Shown: in pieces, positions 36,114 to 44,568 of the stretch
Layout: every line of letters begins with the position of its first letter
Position numbering within the stretch: the first letter of the stretch is position 1
Source of the DNA: Amycolatopsis sp. NBC_00345
GTDB lineage: Bacteria > Actinomycetota > Actinomycetes > Mycobacteriales > Pseudonocardiaceae
NCBI RefSeq assembly: GCF_036116635.1
Contig: NZ_CP107995.1
Coordinates: 4,588,001-4,652,000 of the forward strand
Direction: 5' to 3'
DNA length: 64,000 nt
Program-made: the position numbers and the translations under genes
The notes under the pieces: model-generated
Databases searched by the model: none
Seen by the model: only the letters and a program-made list of their open reading frames with translations
Told to the model about the DNA's origin: nothing

Positions 36114-36260
36114 TCAAGCGGCCCGAACGCTCAGTGCGCTCCATTGCCGGTCGGCGGTGGCCAGTTCATAGCCGGCTTCCTCGATCGCGGCGCGCACCTC
36201 GGTGAGGATGCCGGCCGGATGTCCGGCGCAGCGGCAGAGGAAGCGCTCCGCATCAGCCTG
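36114..36260 (-). pseudogene. Possible gene remnant, unknown family
   Basis: Reading leftwards, a frame with no start codon begins just after an in-frame TAG (36261-36263) and gives a coding-like 48-residue tail that includes AGILTEVRAAIEEAGYELAT and ends VRAA before a stop at 36114. Helix-like composition and codon use suggest the 3' end of a lost gene. The VRAAIEEAGYELA part is reminiscent of the last helix and strand of heavy-metal-associated domains, but it is too short to assign. No start or upstream part is visible. Confidence 0.35.
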
Positions 36261-36319
36261 CTACGCGTATTGGGCGTGGCCGCGCCGCCATCAGCCCCTA
36301 CGCCGCTCTAGGACGAACG

Positions 36320-36859
36320 TCACTCCCCATCGGCAGCAGTGGCGCCGCCGGCCTTCCCGATCTGCGCCGCCGACCACTCCGCCCACTCGGCCTGCATCCG
36401 TGAGAATCGCTTGCCCCACTCCAACGCCAGGCGGCCGTAAACCGAGGCACTGTCCCAGTCGATCGACGCCTCCAGTCGCTCGAGGTGCTCCAAGCGCCGC
36501 TGCCCGATCTCGCCCATGCTCGTCACGTAGTCCTGCGCCTGCTCCGGCGAAATCGAGTCCAGGAAGTACACCCGCAGCAACGACTCGCTGCGGGGCGGGG
36601 GCGGCTCGTACGGCGAGAGCAGCCACGCGCGCAACTCCTCCTGGCCCGCCTCGGTGATCTCGTACTCCTTGCGCCCGCGCGGGCCCTCGTCCGCCACCTT
36701 GATCAGCGACGCCTTCTCCAGCTTGCCCAGCTCGCCGTAGAGCTGGCTCTGGGTGGCGGACCACACGTTGGCCATCGCCGTCTGGAAGCGCTTGAGCAGG
36801 TCGTACCCGCTTCCGGGCTGTTCGGCGAGCAGGCCGAGCACCGCGTGTCGAAGGCTCAT
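36320..36859 (-). CDS. PadR family transcriptional regulator, 179 aa
   Basis: N-terminal winged helix (about 1-80): LRHAVLGLLAEQPGSGYDLLKRF, SQLYGELGKLEKASLI, GRKEYEITEAGQEEL. The C-terminal VirR-like dimerisation helix carries EIGQRRLEHLERLEAS. Both are typical PadR subfamily 1. It is divergent from a membrane protein and a carotenoid oxygenase; the 90-base intergenic region (36860-36949) holds ATGT/ACAT half-sites suited to PadR binding, so it probably represses that pair and itself. Confidence 0.9.
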   Translation of the reverse strand: MSLRHAVLGLLAEQPGSGYDLLKRFQTAMANVWSATQSQLYGELGKLEKASLIKVADEGPRGRKEYEITEAGQEELRAWLLSPYEPPPPRSESLLRVYFLDSISPEQAQDYVTSMGEIGQRRLEHLERLEASIDWDSASVYGRLALEWGKRFSRMQAEWAEWSAAQIGKAGGATAADGE

Positions 36860-36949
36860 GCCGCCATCTTACCTTCCACTCTTGACATGTCCAAGCGGAA
36901 CGTTCTAACTTCGACATATCAACGCAGGAATATCGGGGAAGGGCAGGCC
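36860..36949. promoter_or_regulatory. Divergent promoter with PadR-type half sites
   Basis: AT-richer spacer. CTTGACATGTCCAAG (around 36882-36896) is an imperfect palindrome centred on ACATGT. A related ACTTCGACATATCAACG follows at about 36906-36922. PadR operators usually contain ATGT-N8-ACAT, so these are the candidate sites. Confidence 0.5.
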
Positions 36950-37510
36950 ATGAACTACCTCAAGAGCTTCATCCCGTGGATCGCCTTCGCGGTGGTGTCC
37001 ACCCAGGTCGACTGGCGGTACTCGGGCCTGGTCGGCCTGGTGCTCGCGGCCGGCCTGCTCATGCTGGAGCGCCGGCGCGGCAAGGGCTGGGACACGCTGG
37101 TCATCGAGCTGTCCGCCACGGTGTTCTTCGCGGTGCTGACCGTCTGGTCCTTCGCCGACCCCGGCTCGCCGCTGCACGACTACGTGGGCTCGCTGTCCGA
37201 CGTCTGGCTCGCGGTCACCGCGTGGGGCTCGATCGCGGTGCGCCGGCCGTTCACCCTCGGCATCGCCAAGACGATGGTGCCCGCGGCAGTGTGGGACAAC
37301 CCGGCGTTCCTCCGGGTCAACGTCGTCATCACCGCGGTGTGGGCCGCGAGCTTCACCGTCGCGGGCGTGGCCTCGGCCGTGCTCCTGAGCTCCGCGCCGC
37401 ACGCGACCGCCGCCCTGGTCGTGATCAAGGTGCTCGGCTTCGTCGTCCCCGCTTCGTTCACCGTCCACTACCGCCGGCTCGTCCAGGCCCGCGCCCGGAA
37501 AGCAGCGTGA
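36950..37510 (+). CDS. Multi-pass membrane protein of unknown function, 186 aa
   Basis: Five or six hydrophobic segments (SFIPWIAFAVVST, GLVGLVLAAGLLML, LVIELSATVFFAVLTVW, VWLAVTAWGSI, VITAVWAASFTVAGVASAVLL, VIKVLGFVVPASFTVHY) with short loops. I cannot place the family with confidence. GGGGAAGGG lies upstream of ATG 36950. It is the first of two genes divergent from padR, with a carotenoid oxygenase four bases after its stop, which suggests a membrane-based lipid or apocarotenoid process under PadR control. Confidence 0.8.
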   Translation: MNYLKSFIPWIAFAVVSTQVDWRYSGLVGLVLAAGLLMLERRRGKGWDTLVIELSATVFFAVLTVWSFADPGSPLHDYVGSLSDVWLAVTAWGSIAVRRPFTLGIAKTMVPAAVWDNPAFLRVNVVITAVWAASFTVAGVASAVLLSSAPHATAALVVIKVLGFVVPASFTVHYRRLVQARARKAA

Positions 37511-37513
37511 ACC

Positions 37514-38821
37514 ATGACCACCAGCGACTTCCAGATGACCGGCGGCTACGCGCCCGTGCACGACGAGCTGACCGCCTACGACCTGCCCGTCACCGGCGCG
37601 CTGCCGCCCGAGCTGACCGGCTGGTACCTGCGCAACGGCCCGAACCCGCGTGAGGCCAGCGCGCACTGGTTCACCGGCGAGGGCATGGTCCACGGCGTCC
37701 GGCTGGAGAACGGCCGCGCGGCCTGGTACCGCAACCGCTGGGTGCGCACCGAGAGCTTCGACCGGCCGGACGCGGTGCTGTACAACGCCGACGGCTCGCG
37801 GAACCTGCGCAACGGCCAGGCCAACACCCACGTGGTCAACCACGCCGGGCGCACGCTCGCGCTCGTCGAATCCTCGCTCCCGTACGAGATCACGCGGGAA
37901 CTGGACACGGTGGGGCCGTACGACTTCGGCGGCGAGCTGGCCGATTCGATGACCGCGCACCCGAAGATCTGCCCGGAAACCGGGGAGCTGCACTTCTTCG
38001 GCTACGGCAGCCTCACCACGCCGCACGTGAGCTACTACCGGGCCGACGCCGCCGGGAACCTCGTCGTGAAGCAGCCGATCGACGTGCCGGGGCTGACGAT
38101 GATGCACGACTTCGCGCTCACCCGTGAGCACGTCGTGTTCTTCGACCTGCCGGTGGTGTTCGACCGGGCGTCGGTCGGGCGCGGCATGCCCTACAGCTGG
38201 AGTGAGACCTACGGCGCCCGGCTCGGCGTGCTGCGGCGCGACGACCCTTCGGGCGGCGTGCGCTGGCTGGCGATCGACCCGTGTTACGTCTTCCACACGC
38301 TCAACGCGCACGACACCGCCGACGGCCGGATCGTCCTGCACGTGGTGCGGTACGACTACATGTTCCGGCCCGGCCACCCCCCGTCGGACGGCACGCTGTG
38401 GCGCTGGACGATCGACCCGGCGGCGGGCACCGTCACCGAGGACCGGCTCGACGACCGCCGCGCCGAGTTCCCCCGGATCGACGACCGGCTGGCCGGCGCC
38501 GACGCCCGGTTCGGCCACCTCACCGCCTCGCGCGGGCCGGAGGCGCGCAGCTCGCTGCTGCGTCACGACCTGCACACCGGTGCCGTCGAGGAGCACCGGT
38601 TCGAGACCGGCCGCATCCCGGGCGAGGCCGTGTTCGTGCCCGCCGACGACACCCCGGGCGGCGCGGGCTGGCTGCTCACCTACGTCTACGACGCGACCGC
38701 GGGCTCCAGCGACCTCGTGGTGCTCGACGCGCAGAACGTCGCCGCGCCGCCGGTCGCGACCGTGCGCCTGCCGCAGCGCGTGCCGGCCGGCTTCCACGGG
38801 AACTGGCTGCCGGACGCCTGA
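37514..38821 (+). CDS. Carotenoid oxygenase family dioxygenase, 435 aa
   Basis: Seven-bladed beta-propeller enzyme that cleaves a conjugated double bond of carotenoids, apocarotenoids or stilbenes with Fe(II) and O2. All four iron His motifs are present: MTAHPKIC, MMHDFALT, VFHTLNAH and the C-terminal GFHGNWLP. The N terminus has the usual GWYLRNGPNP and HWFTGEGMVHGVRL. Length matches bacterial lignostilbene or apocarotenoid dioxygenases. No carotenoid synthesis genes are close, so the substrate is open. Confidence 0.93.
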   Translation: MTTSDFQMTGGYAPVHDELTAYDLPVTGALPPELTGWYLRNGPNPREASAHWFTGEGMVHGVRLENGRAAWYRNRWVRTESFDRPDAVLYNADGSRNLRNGQANTHVVNHAGRTLALVESSLPYEITRELDTVGPYDFGGELADSMTAHPKICPETGELHFFGYGSLTTPHVSYYRADAAGNLVVKQPIDVPGLTMMHDFALTREHVVFFDLPVVFDRASVGRGMPYSWSETYGARLGVLRRDDPSGGVRWLAIDPCYVFHTLNAHDTADGRIVLHVVRYDYMFRPGHPPSDGTLWRWTIDPAAGTVTEDRLDDRRAEFPRIDDRLAGADARFGHLTASRGPEARSSLLRHDLHTGAVEEHRFETGRIPGEAVFVPADDTPGGAGWLLTYVYDATAGSSDLVVLDAQNVAAPPVATVRLPQRVPAGFHGNWLPDA

Positions 38822-38889
38822 TCGCACCCGCCCCCAGCGCGGCGTCCCCCGGTTCCACAGCTACGCCCCGTATCGTCGGCGGCGGGAGT

Positions 38890-38913
38890 CGATAAGAAGG
38901 TTTCCTGCCTTAC
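38890..38913. promoter_or_regulatory. Possible operator of the ROK regulator
   Basis: GATAAGAAGGTTTCCTGCCTTACC lies about 65 bases before the ROK gene. AAGG and CCTT arms flank TTTCCTG, which resembles the GAAAGTTTCC-like operators of actinobacterial ROK repressors. Confidence is limited because only one imperfect copy is present. Confidence 0.35.
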
Positions 38914-38977
38914 CCGCGGAAAGCCGGATACCGTTGCCGGGACGGACATCGACACGACGTGAGGAAGCGGGCTGCAG

Positions 38978-40177
38978 GTGGTGGGCGCGGGGATTCCGCC
39001 GGTCGGCACGCCGGCCGGGATGCGCAAGATCAATCAGCGGGCGGTGCTCGACCTGCTGCGCCGGGAGGGCCCGGCGACGCGGCCGCGGGTGGCCAAGGAC
39101 ACCGGGCTGTCGAAGCCGACGGTGAGCCAGGCCCTGCTGGCGCTGGAGGCCGCGGGGCTCGCGCGCGCGACCGGGCACACGTCCACCGGCACCGGCCGCT
39201 CCGCGGTGCTGTACGAGGCGGACCCCACGGCGGGTTACGTGCTGGGGATCGACATCGGGCGTGAGCACCTGCGCGTCGCCGTGTCGGACCTCGGCCGCAC
39301 GACGGTGGCGCGGCGGGACGCGCGCAACACCGCCCGGTCCGGCAGCGCGCTGGTCGCCGCCGTCGGCAAGCTCGCGGGCGAGATCGTGGCGGAGGCGGGG
39401 CTGGCCGCCGGGGACATCGTGGTGCGGGTGCTCGGCTCCCCCGGCGTCGCGGACCCGGCGAAGCGGTGCTTCCGGCACGCGCCGAACCTGCCCGGCTGGG
39501 GCCGCGCCGGGCTGCTGGACGACCTGGAGGCCGCGCTCGGCCCGGACCTGGTGGTGGAGAACGACGCGAACCTCACCGCCGTCGGCGAGTGGGAAAGCGG
39601 CGCGGCGCGGGGTGCTTCGGTGTTCGGCTGCATCACGATCGGCACCGGCGTCGGCATGGGCCTGATGGTGGACGGCCGGGTGTTCCGCGGCGCGACGGGC
39701 GCCGCGGGCGAGATCGGCTACCTGCCCTACGGCCGGATGCGCTCGGCCGACGAGCCGGGCGAGCCGCCCGCGCGCGGCCACCTGGAGGAGGCGACCGCGG
39801 CCCAGTCCGTGGTGCGCGGCGCCCGCGAACTCGGCCTGGGCACGGCGAAATCGGCGCGGGAAGTCTTCCGCCTGGCCCGCGAGGGCGACGAGCTGGCGCA
39901 GCGGGCCGTCGAGGCGGAGGCCGACCGGCTCGCCTACACGGTGGCCTCGGTGGCTGCCGTGATCGACCCGGAGCTGATCGTCCTGGGCGGCGGTGTCGGC
40001 ACCGCCGCCGACCTCCTGCTGGAGCCGATCGACCGCGCCCTGCGCGCCTTCACCCCGCTGGTCCCCACCGTCGTCCAGGGCGAGCTCGGCGACGACGCGG
40101 TACTGGCCGGCGCCATCAGCGTCGGCCTGCGCGCCGCGGAGGGCCTGGTGTTCGACCGCCGCGTCGGCGCCGTCTGA
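38978..40177 (+). CDS. ROK family transcriptional regulator, 399 aa
   Basis: N-terminal winged helix-turn-helix (about 15-75): INQRAVLDLLRREGPATRPR, DTGLSKPTVSQALLALE. The rest is a ROK sugar-kinase-like fold with GYVLGIDIGREHLRVAVSDL (ATP phosphate loop region), VENDANLTAVGEWESG and TIGTGVGMGLMVDGRVF. The ROK zinc motif CxCGxxGC is not seen; instead GYLPYGRMRS occurs at that place, so it probably senses sugar without being a kinase. Start is GTG at 38978. It lies upstream of a beta-phosphoglucomutase/GH65 pair, which it likely regulates together with the ArsR-type gene between them. Confidence 0.88.
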   Translation: MVGAGIPPVGTPAGMRKINQRAVLDLLRREGPATRPRVAKDTGLSKPTVSQALLALEAAGLARATGHTSTGTGRSAVLYEADPTAGYVLGIDIGREHLRVAVSDLGRTTVARRDARNTARSGSALVAAVGKLAGEIVAEAGLAAGDIVVRVLGSPGVADPAKRCFRHAPNLPGWGRAGLLDDLEAALGPDLVVENDANLTAVGEWESGAARGASVFGCITIGTGVGMGLMVDGRVFRGATGAAGEIGYLPYGRMRSADEPGEPPARGHLEEATAAQSVVRGARELGLGTAKSAREVFRLAREGDELAQRAVEAEADRLAYTVASVAAVIDPELIVLGGGVGTAADLLLEPIDRALRAFTPLVPTVVQGELGDDAVLAGAISVGLRAAEGLVFDRRVGAV

Positions 40178-40180
40178 GCA

Positions 40181-40226
40181 CTCGTGAGTGTTTATGACGG
40201 TTAGAACCGGCATCAACACTCACGAG
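40181..40226. terminator. Inverted repeat after the ROK gene
   Basis: CTCGTGAGTGTT at 40181-40192 pairs perfectly with AACACTCACGAG at 40215-40226 across a 22-base loop, three bases after the ROK stop. It is the likely terminator. The arm sequence CTCGTGAGTG also occurs at 29910-29919, which suggests a dispersed genomic repeat. Confidence 0.6.
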
Positions 40227-40283
40227 CCGGTTCCGGCGCGGCCGAACTGGTCGCCGGGCCCGGCGGGTGGAATCATCCCCGGG

Positions 40284-40658
40284 GTGAGCATCGAGCCCGA
40301 CCGGCGTCTGATCGACCCGGAACGCGTGGCCGCCGCCGTCGCCGGGCTGGGCGACCGGGCGGTGATCGACGAGTGGGCCGCGCGGTTCGCCGTGGTGGCC
40401 GACCCGTCGCGGCTCGCGCTGCTCGTGTCCATCCACTACGCGCGGGAAATCAGCGTCACCGATCTCGCCGCCGCCACGGGCATGACCGACACCGCCGTCT
40501 CACAGGCATTGCGGCTGCTTCGCGCGCACGGCTTGGTCACGGCGCACCGAGACGGGCGGGTAGTGCGTTACCGGCTCGCCGACGCCACCGTGCACGAACT
40601 CATCCACCACGTGCGCCCGCACCCGGACGAACCCGCGGGAGACGGCCCGGCCCGGTAG
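40284..40658 (+). CDS. ArsR family winged-helix regulator, 124 aa
   Basis: ArsR/SmtB helix-turn-helix: FAVVADPSRLALLVSIHYAREISVTDLAAATGMTDTAVSQALRLLRAHGLVTAHRDGRVVRYRLA. No metal-binding Cys motif is present in helix 3 or the C terminus; the HHVRPHPDE tail has His residues that could bind metal, but this is speculative. GTG at 40284 was chosen as the start since homology begins soon after; the frame is open further upstream without a binding site. It ends nine bases before the phosphoglucomutase gene. Confidence 0.82.
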   Translation: MSIEPDRRLIDPERVAAAVAGLGDRAVIDEWAARFAVVADPSRLALLVSIHYAREISVTDLAAATGMTDTAVSQALRLLRAHGLVTAHRDGRVVRYRLADATVHELIHHVRPHPDEPAGDGPAR

Positions 40659-40667
40659 GTTGGCGGA

Positions 40668-41396
40668 ATGATCGGACTGCCCGACACCATCACCGCCTGC
40701 CTGTTCGACCTCGACGGCGTGCTGACCGGGACGGCCGTGCTGCACCGCGAGGCGTGGAAACGGACGTTCGACGAGTTTCTGCGCACCCGGGACGGCGAGT
40801 CGTTCCAGGAGTTCACCGACCAGGACTACGCGTCCTTCGTGGACGGCCGCCCGCGCGCCGACGGTGTCCGCGAGTTCCTGCGCTCGCGCGGCATCGAGCT
40901 GCCGGAGGGCACTCCCGACGACGCCGTCGACGCGCCGACCGTGAACGGCATCGGCAACCGCAAGAACGAGCTGGTCCTGAAGATCATCGAGGAGCGCGGC
41001 GTCAACCCGTACCCGGGATCGGTGCGCTATCTGGAAAAGGCGCGCGACGCGGGCCTGAGGATCGCGGTGGTGACCTCCTCGGCGAACGGCGCGAAGGTGC
41101 TCGACGCGGCCGAGCTGACGAAGTTCGTCGAGGCCCGCGTGGACGGGCTGGTGATCCGGCGCGACGGCCTCAAGGGCAAGCCCGCGCCCGATTCGTTCCT
41201 GGCCGGTGCCAAGGCGCTCGGCGTTACGCCCGAGCACGCGGCGGTGTTCGAGGACGCGCAGTCCGGGGTGCAGGCCGGGAAGGCCGGCGGCTTCGGCTTC
41301 GTGGTCGGGGTGAACCGCGCGGACCAGGCGGACGAGCTGCGGGCGCACGGCGCCGACGTGGTGGTCGACGACCTCGCCGACCTGCTGGAGGACTGA
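40668..41396 (+). CDS. HAD-superfamily beta-phosphoglucomutase-like protein, 242 aa
   Basis: HAD hydrolase motif I is FDLDGVLTGT (DxD with cap-type insertion), motif II VVTSSANG, motif III Lys in GLKGKPAPDSF and motif IV VFEDAQSGVQAG. Sequence and neighbour fit beta-phosphoglucomutase, which converts beta-glucose 1-phosphate to glucose 6-phosphate. It overlaps the GH65 gene by one base (TGATG), the standard pairing for disaccharide phosphorolysis. Confidence 0.9.
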   Translation: MIGLPDTITACLFDLDGVLTGTAVLHREAWKRTFDEFLRTRDGESFQEFTDQDYASFVDGRPRADGVREFLRSRGIELPEGTPDDAVDAPTVNGIGNRKNELVLKIIEERGVNPYPGSVRYLEKARDAGLRIAVVTSSANGAKVLDAAELTKFVEARVDGLVIRRDGLKGKPAPDSFLAGAKALGVTPEHAAVFEDAQSGVQAGKAGGFGFVVGVNRADQADELRAHGADVVVDDLADLLED

Positions 41397-43771
41397 TGAC
41401 ATCGTACGGTTACGAGTGCTCGCCGTGGGAGCTGCGGTGGTGCGGCCTCGACGTGGATGCCTTGCAGCGCACCGAATCCGCGTTCGCGCTGTCGAACGGC
41501 CACATCGGGTTCCGCGGCACGCTGGAGGAAGCGGAGCCGCGCGGGCTGCCCGGCACGTACCTCAACGGCTTCTACGAACAGCACGAACTGCCCTACGCCG
41601 AGGGCGGTTACGGCTACCCGGAGGCGGGCCAGACCGTCGTCAACGTGACCGACGGCAAGATCATCCGGCTGCTGGTCGAGGACGAGCCGCTCGACATGCG
41701 CTACGGCGCCGCGAACGCGCACGACCGGGTGCTCGACTTCCGCAAGGGCACGCTCAGCCGCACCACCGAGTGGTCCTCCCCCACCGGCCGCCGGGTCCGG
41801 GTCAAGACCGAGCGGCTGGTGTCGTTCACGCAGCGGGCCGTCGCCGCCATCCGGTACGAGGTGGAGCCGATGGACGAGGACCTGCAGCTGGTGGTGCAGT
41901 CCGATCTGCTGGCCAACGAGCCGGTCGAGTCGGACACGCACGACCCGCGGGTGGCGGCGGCGCTGGACTCGCCGCTGGTGGCGGAGTTCTGCCACGCGTC
42001 GGACTACGAGGCGGTGCTCGTGCACCGCACCCGCGTGTCCGGGCTGCGGATGGCGGCCGCGATGGACCACGACATCGAGGTGGACGACGGCATCCGCACG
42101 CACATCCACGCCGAGGACGACCTGGCGCGGCTGACCGTGGCCGTCGACGTGCCGCGGGGCGGACGGCTGCGGATCACCAAGTACCTCGCCTACGGCTGGT
42201 CCGCGCAGCGGTCGGTGCCCGCGCTGCGCGCACAGGCGGAGGCCGCGCTGGCCGGCGCGCGCCAGACCGGCTGGGACGGCATGGTCGAGGAGCAGAAGCA
42301 GTTCCTCGACGACTTCTGGGCGACGTCCGACATCGAGATCGAGGGCGACCCCGAGCTCCAGCAGGCCGTCCGCTTCGCGCTCTTCCACCTGCTGCAGGCC
42401 GGTGCCCGCGGGGAGAGCCGCGCGATCCCGGGCAAGGGCCTGACCGGGCCGGGCTACGACGGGCACGCGTTCTGGGACACCGAGACCTTCGTGCTGCCGG
42501 TGCTCACCTACACCACGCCGGACGCGGCGCGGGACGCGCTCCGCTGGCGTCACTCCACATTGGACAAGGCCAGGGAGCGCGCGACCCAGCTCGGCCTGCA
42601 CGGCGCCGCCTTCCCGTGGCGCTCGATCAACGGCGCCGAGTGCTCGGCGTACTGGCCCGCGGGCACGGCGGCGTTCCACGTCAGCGCCGACATCTCCGAC
42701 GCCGTGGTGCGCTACCTCAACGCGACCGGCGACGAGGACTTCGAGCGCGCCTACGGCGCCGAGCTGCTCGTGGAGACGGCGCGGATGTGGGCTTCGCTCG
42801 GGCACTTCGACCGGCACGGGAAGTTCCGCGTCGACGGCGTCACCGGGCCGGACGAGTACTCCGCGGTGGCGGACAACAACATCTACACGAACCTGATGGC
42901 GCGGCGGAACCTGCTCGCCGCGGCGGAGGTGTGCACGCGGCTGCCGGACGTCGCGCGGGAGTTCGAAGCGGACACCACCGAACTCGACACCTGGCGCGCG
43001 GCGGCCGACGCGATGGTCGTGCCGTACGACCGGGAGCTCGGCATCCACCCGCAGTCGGAGGGCTTCCTGGAGCACGACGAGTGGGACTACGCGGCCACCG
43101 AGCCGGACTTCTACCCGCTGCTGCTGAACTTCCCGTACTTCGACCTGTACCGCAAGCAGGTGGTGAAGCAGGCGGACCTGGTGCTGGCGCTGCACCTGTG
43201 CGGCGACTCGTTCAGCCCGGAGGAGAAGGCGCGCGACTTCGCCTACTACGAAGCCCGCACGGTGCGCGACTCCTCGCTCTCGGCCGGCACCCAGGCCGTG
43301 ATCGCCGCCGAGGTCGGGCACCTGGACCTGGCCTACGACTACCTCGCCGAAGCCGCCCTGACCGACCTGCACGACGTGCACAACAACGTCCGCAACGGCC
43401 TGCACATGGCCTCGCTCGCCGGTGCCTGGCAGGGCGCGGTGGCGGGTTTCGGCGGGCTGCGCGACCACGGCGGCCAGCTGTCGTTCGCGCCCCGGCTGCC
43501 GCGGCAGCTGGGCAGCCTCAAGTTCCGCCTCGCCTTCCGCGGCACGCGGTTCCAGGTCGAGATCACCCACGACGAGGCGATCTACCACGTCCTGGAGGGC
43601 GAGCCGCTGGAGCTGGTCCACCACGGCGAGCGCTTCACCGTGACCGAGGACCCGGTGAAACTGCCGATCCCGGCCATCGAACCCGGCCAGCCGCCCCACC
43701 AGCCGCTCGGGCGCGCCCCGATGCGGCGCACTCCGGAGCGCGTCCGGCAGTTCGCGGCTCAGCAGAAGTGA
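41396..43771 (+). CDS. Glycoside hydrolase family 65 disaccharide phosphorylase, 791 aa
   Basis: Splits an alpha-glucosidic disaccharide with phosphate, giving glucose and beta-glucose 1-phosphate. The catalytic general acid lies in DGVTGPDEYSAVADNN; phosphate-site residues are in the usual YEARTVRDSSLSAGTQA block (RxSSLS). An (alpha/alpha)6 barrel is preceded by a beta-sandwich domain. Length is typical. GH65 members act on maltose, trehalose, kojibiose or nigerose; residues do not decide among them here. The ATG overlaps the stop of the beta-phosphoglucomutase gene, completing a phosphorolysis route. The final repeat array begins inside its last codons. Confidence 0.93.
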   Translation: MTSYGYECSPWELRWCGLDVDALQRTESAFALSNGHIGFRGTLEEAEPRGLPGTYLNGFYEQHELPYAEGGYGYPEAGQTVVNVTDGKIIRLLVEDEPLDMRYGAANAHDRVLDFRKGTLSRTTEWSSPTGRRVRVKTERLVSFTQRAVAAIRYEVEPMDEDLQLVVQSDLLANEPVESDTHDPRVAAALDSPLVAEFCHASDYEAVLVHRTRVSGLRMAAAMDHDIEVDDGIRTHIHAEDDLARLTVAVDVPRGGRLRITKYLAYGWSAQRSVPALRAQAEAALAGARQTGWDGMVEEQKQFLDDFWATSDIEIEGDPELQQAVRFALFHLLQAGARGESRAIPGKGLTGPGYDGHAFWDTETFVLPVLTYTTPDAARDALRWRHSTLDKARERATQLGLHGAAFPWRSINGAECSAYWPAGTAAFHVSADISDAVVRYLNATGDEDFERAYGAELLVETARMWASLGHFDRHGKFRVDGVTGPDEYSAVADNNIYTNLMARRNLLAAAEVCTRLPDVAREFEADTTELDTWRAAADAMVVPYDRELGIHPQSEGFLEHDEWDYAATEPDFYPLLLNFPYFDLYRKQVVKQADLVLALHLCGDSFSPEEKARDFAYYEARTVRDSSLSAGTQAVIAAEVGHLDLAYDYLAEAALTDLHDVHNNVRNGLHMASLAGAWQGAVAGFGGLRDHGGQLSFAPRLPRQLGSLKFRLAFRGTRFQVEITHDEAIYHVLEGEPLELVHHGERFTVTEDPVKLPIPAIEPGQPPHQPLGRAPMRRTPERVRQFAAQQK

Positions 43772-43830
43772 CGACTATCCAGAAATAACGGCTGGGCAGA
43801 AATGACGACTGTGCAGAAGTGACCGCTTGG
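43763..43830 (+). repeat. Four-copy 17-base tandem repeat at the end of the GH65 gene
   Basis: Units start at 43763, 43780, 43797 and 43814, each 17 bases, close to CAGAARTGACGRCTNNG. The first unit contains the GH65 stop codon (CAG AAG TGA). The others repeat that stop-containing sequence, so the array looks like a recent local duplication of the gene's 3' end. Confidence 0.8.
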
Positions 43831-43835
43831 CGGGG

Positions 43836-43867
43836 TTAGACAAGACGCAACGTTGCGTCTACTCTAA
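43836..43867. promoter_or_regulatory. 32-base palindrome before the O-methyltransferase gene
   Basis: The core AGACGCAACGTTGCGTCT (43843-43860) is a perfect 18-base palindrome, extended outward by CA/AC and then TTAGA/TCTAA arms with the same centre. It ends six bases before the ATG at 43873. This looks like a TetR-type operator, but no TetR gene adjoins it. Confidence 0.8.
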
Positions 43868-43872
43868 CTCTC

Positions 43873-44517
43873 ATGACACCCACGCTGCACACACCGCAGA
43901 TCCGCACCGTGCTCGACCGGCTGTTCACCGAGGCCGCCCACGACGACGACCGGTCCCCGGCGGCCGGAAACTTCCACAGCAGCACCGCCAAGGACCGCGC
44001 CGACCTGATGGCGGACGTGTACATGCCGATCTCCGCGGCGGGCGGCGATCTGCTCTACGCACTGGTCAGGGCCGGCCGCCCGGAGACCGTCGTGGAGTTC
44101 GGCACCTCGTTCGGGATCTCCACCCTGTACCTGGCCGCCGCGGTGGCCGACAACGGCACCGGGCACGTGTTCAGCACCGAACTCAGCCCGGCCAAGATCG
44201 CCACCGCCAGGGCCAACCTGGACGAAGCCGGGCTCGGCGGCCACGCAACGATCCTGGCCGGTGACGCCAGGGAAACCCTCGCCGACCTCGCCGGACCGAT
44301 CGGCCTGGTGCTGCTCGACGGCTGGAAGGACCTGTGCCTGCCGGTGCTGCGGCTGCTGGAGGACCGGCTCGCGCCCGGCGCATTGGTGGTCGCCGACGAC
44401 GTCACCCTGCCGAGCATGGGCGACTACCTGGACTACGTCCGCACCCCGGCGAACGGGTACGTCAGCGTGGCCTTCCCGGTCGAGGACGGGATGGAGATCA
44501 GCTGCCACGCCGCATGA
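43873..44517 (+). CDS. SAM-dependent O-methyltransferase (catechol-type fold), 214 aa
   Basis: Class I methyltransferase with the SAM motif VVEFGTSFGISTLYLAAAV and acidic post-motif GHVFSTELS, then the LVLLDGWKD segment and DDVTLP, as in the caffeoyl-CoA/catechol OMT group. A metal-ligand Asp pair is present (LLDGW, VVADDV). The leader is very short and lacks a clear ribosome binding site, so the transcript may be nearly leaderless, with its promoter inside the palindrome. Substrate unknown; xenobiotic or phenolic detoxification under a remote TetR is a reasonable guess. Confidence 0.85.
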   Translation: MTPTLHTPQIRTVLDRLFTEAAHDDDRSPAAGNFHSSTAKDRADLMADVYMPISAAGGDLLYALVRAGRPETVVEFGTSFGISTLYLAAAVADNGTGHVFSTELSPAKIATARANLDEAGLGGHATILAGDARETLADLAGPIGLVLLDGWKDLCLPVLRLLEDRLAPGALVVADDVTLPSMGDYLDYVRTPANGYVSVAFPVEDGMEISCHAA

Positions 44518-44568
44518 GGCCGGGGACCCCGCTTCAGGAGCGGTGCTCCGACAAACTCGAGGGAACGG

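Noticed and set aside
41027..43699. Open frame of nearly 900 codons antisense to the GH65 gene
   Set aside because: Shadow of GC-rich third positions. The plus-strand frame has the GH65 catalytic motif.
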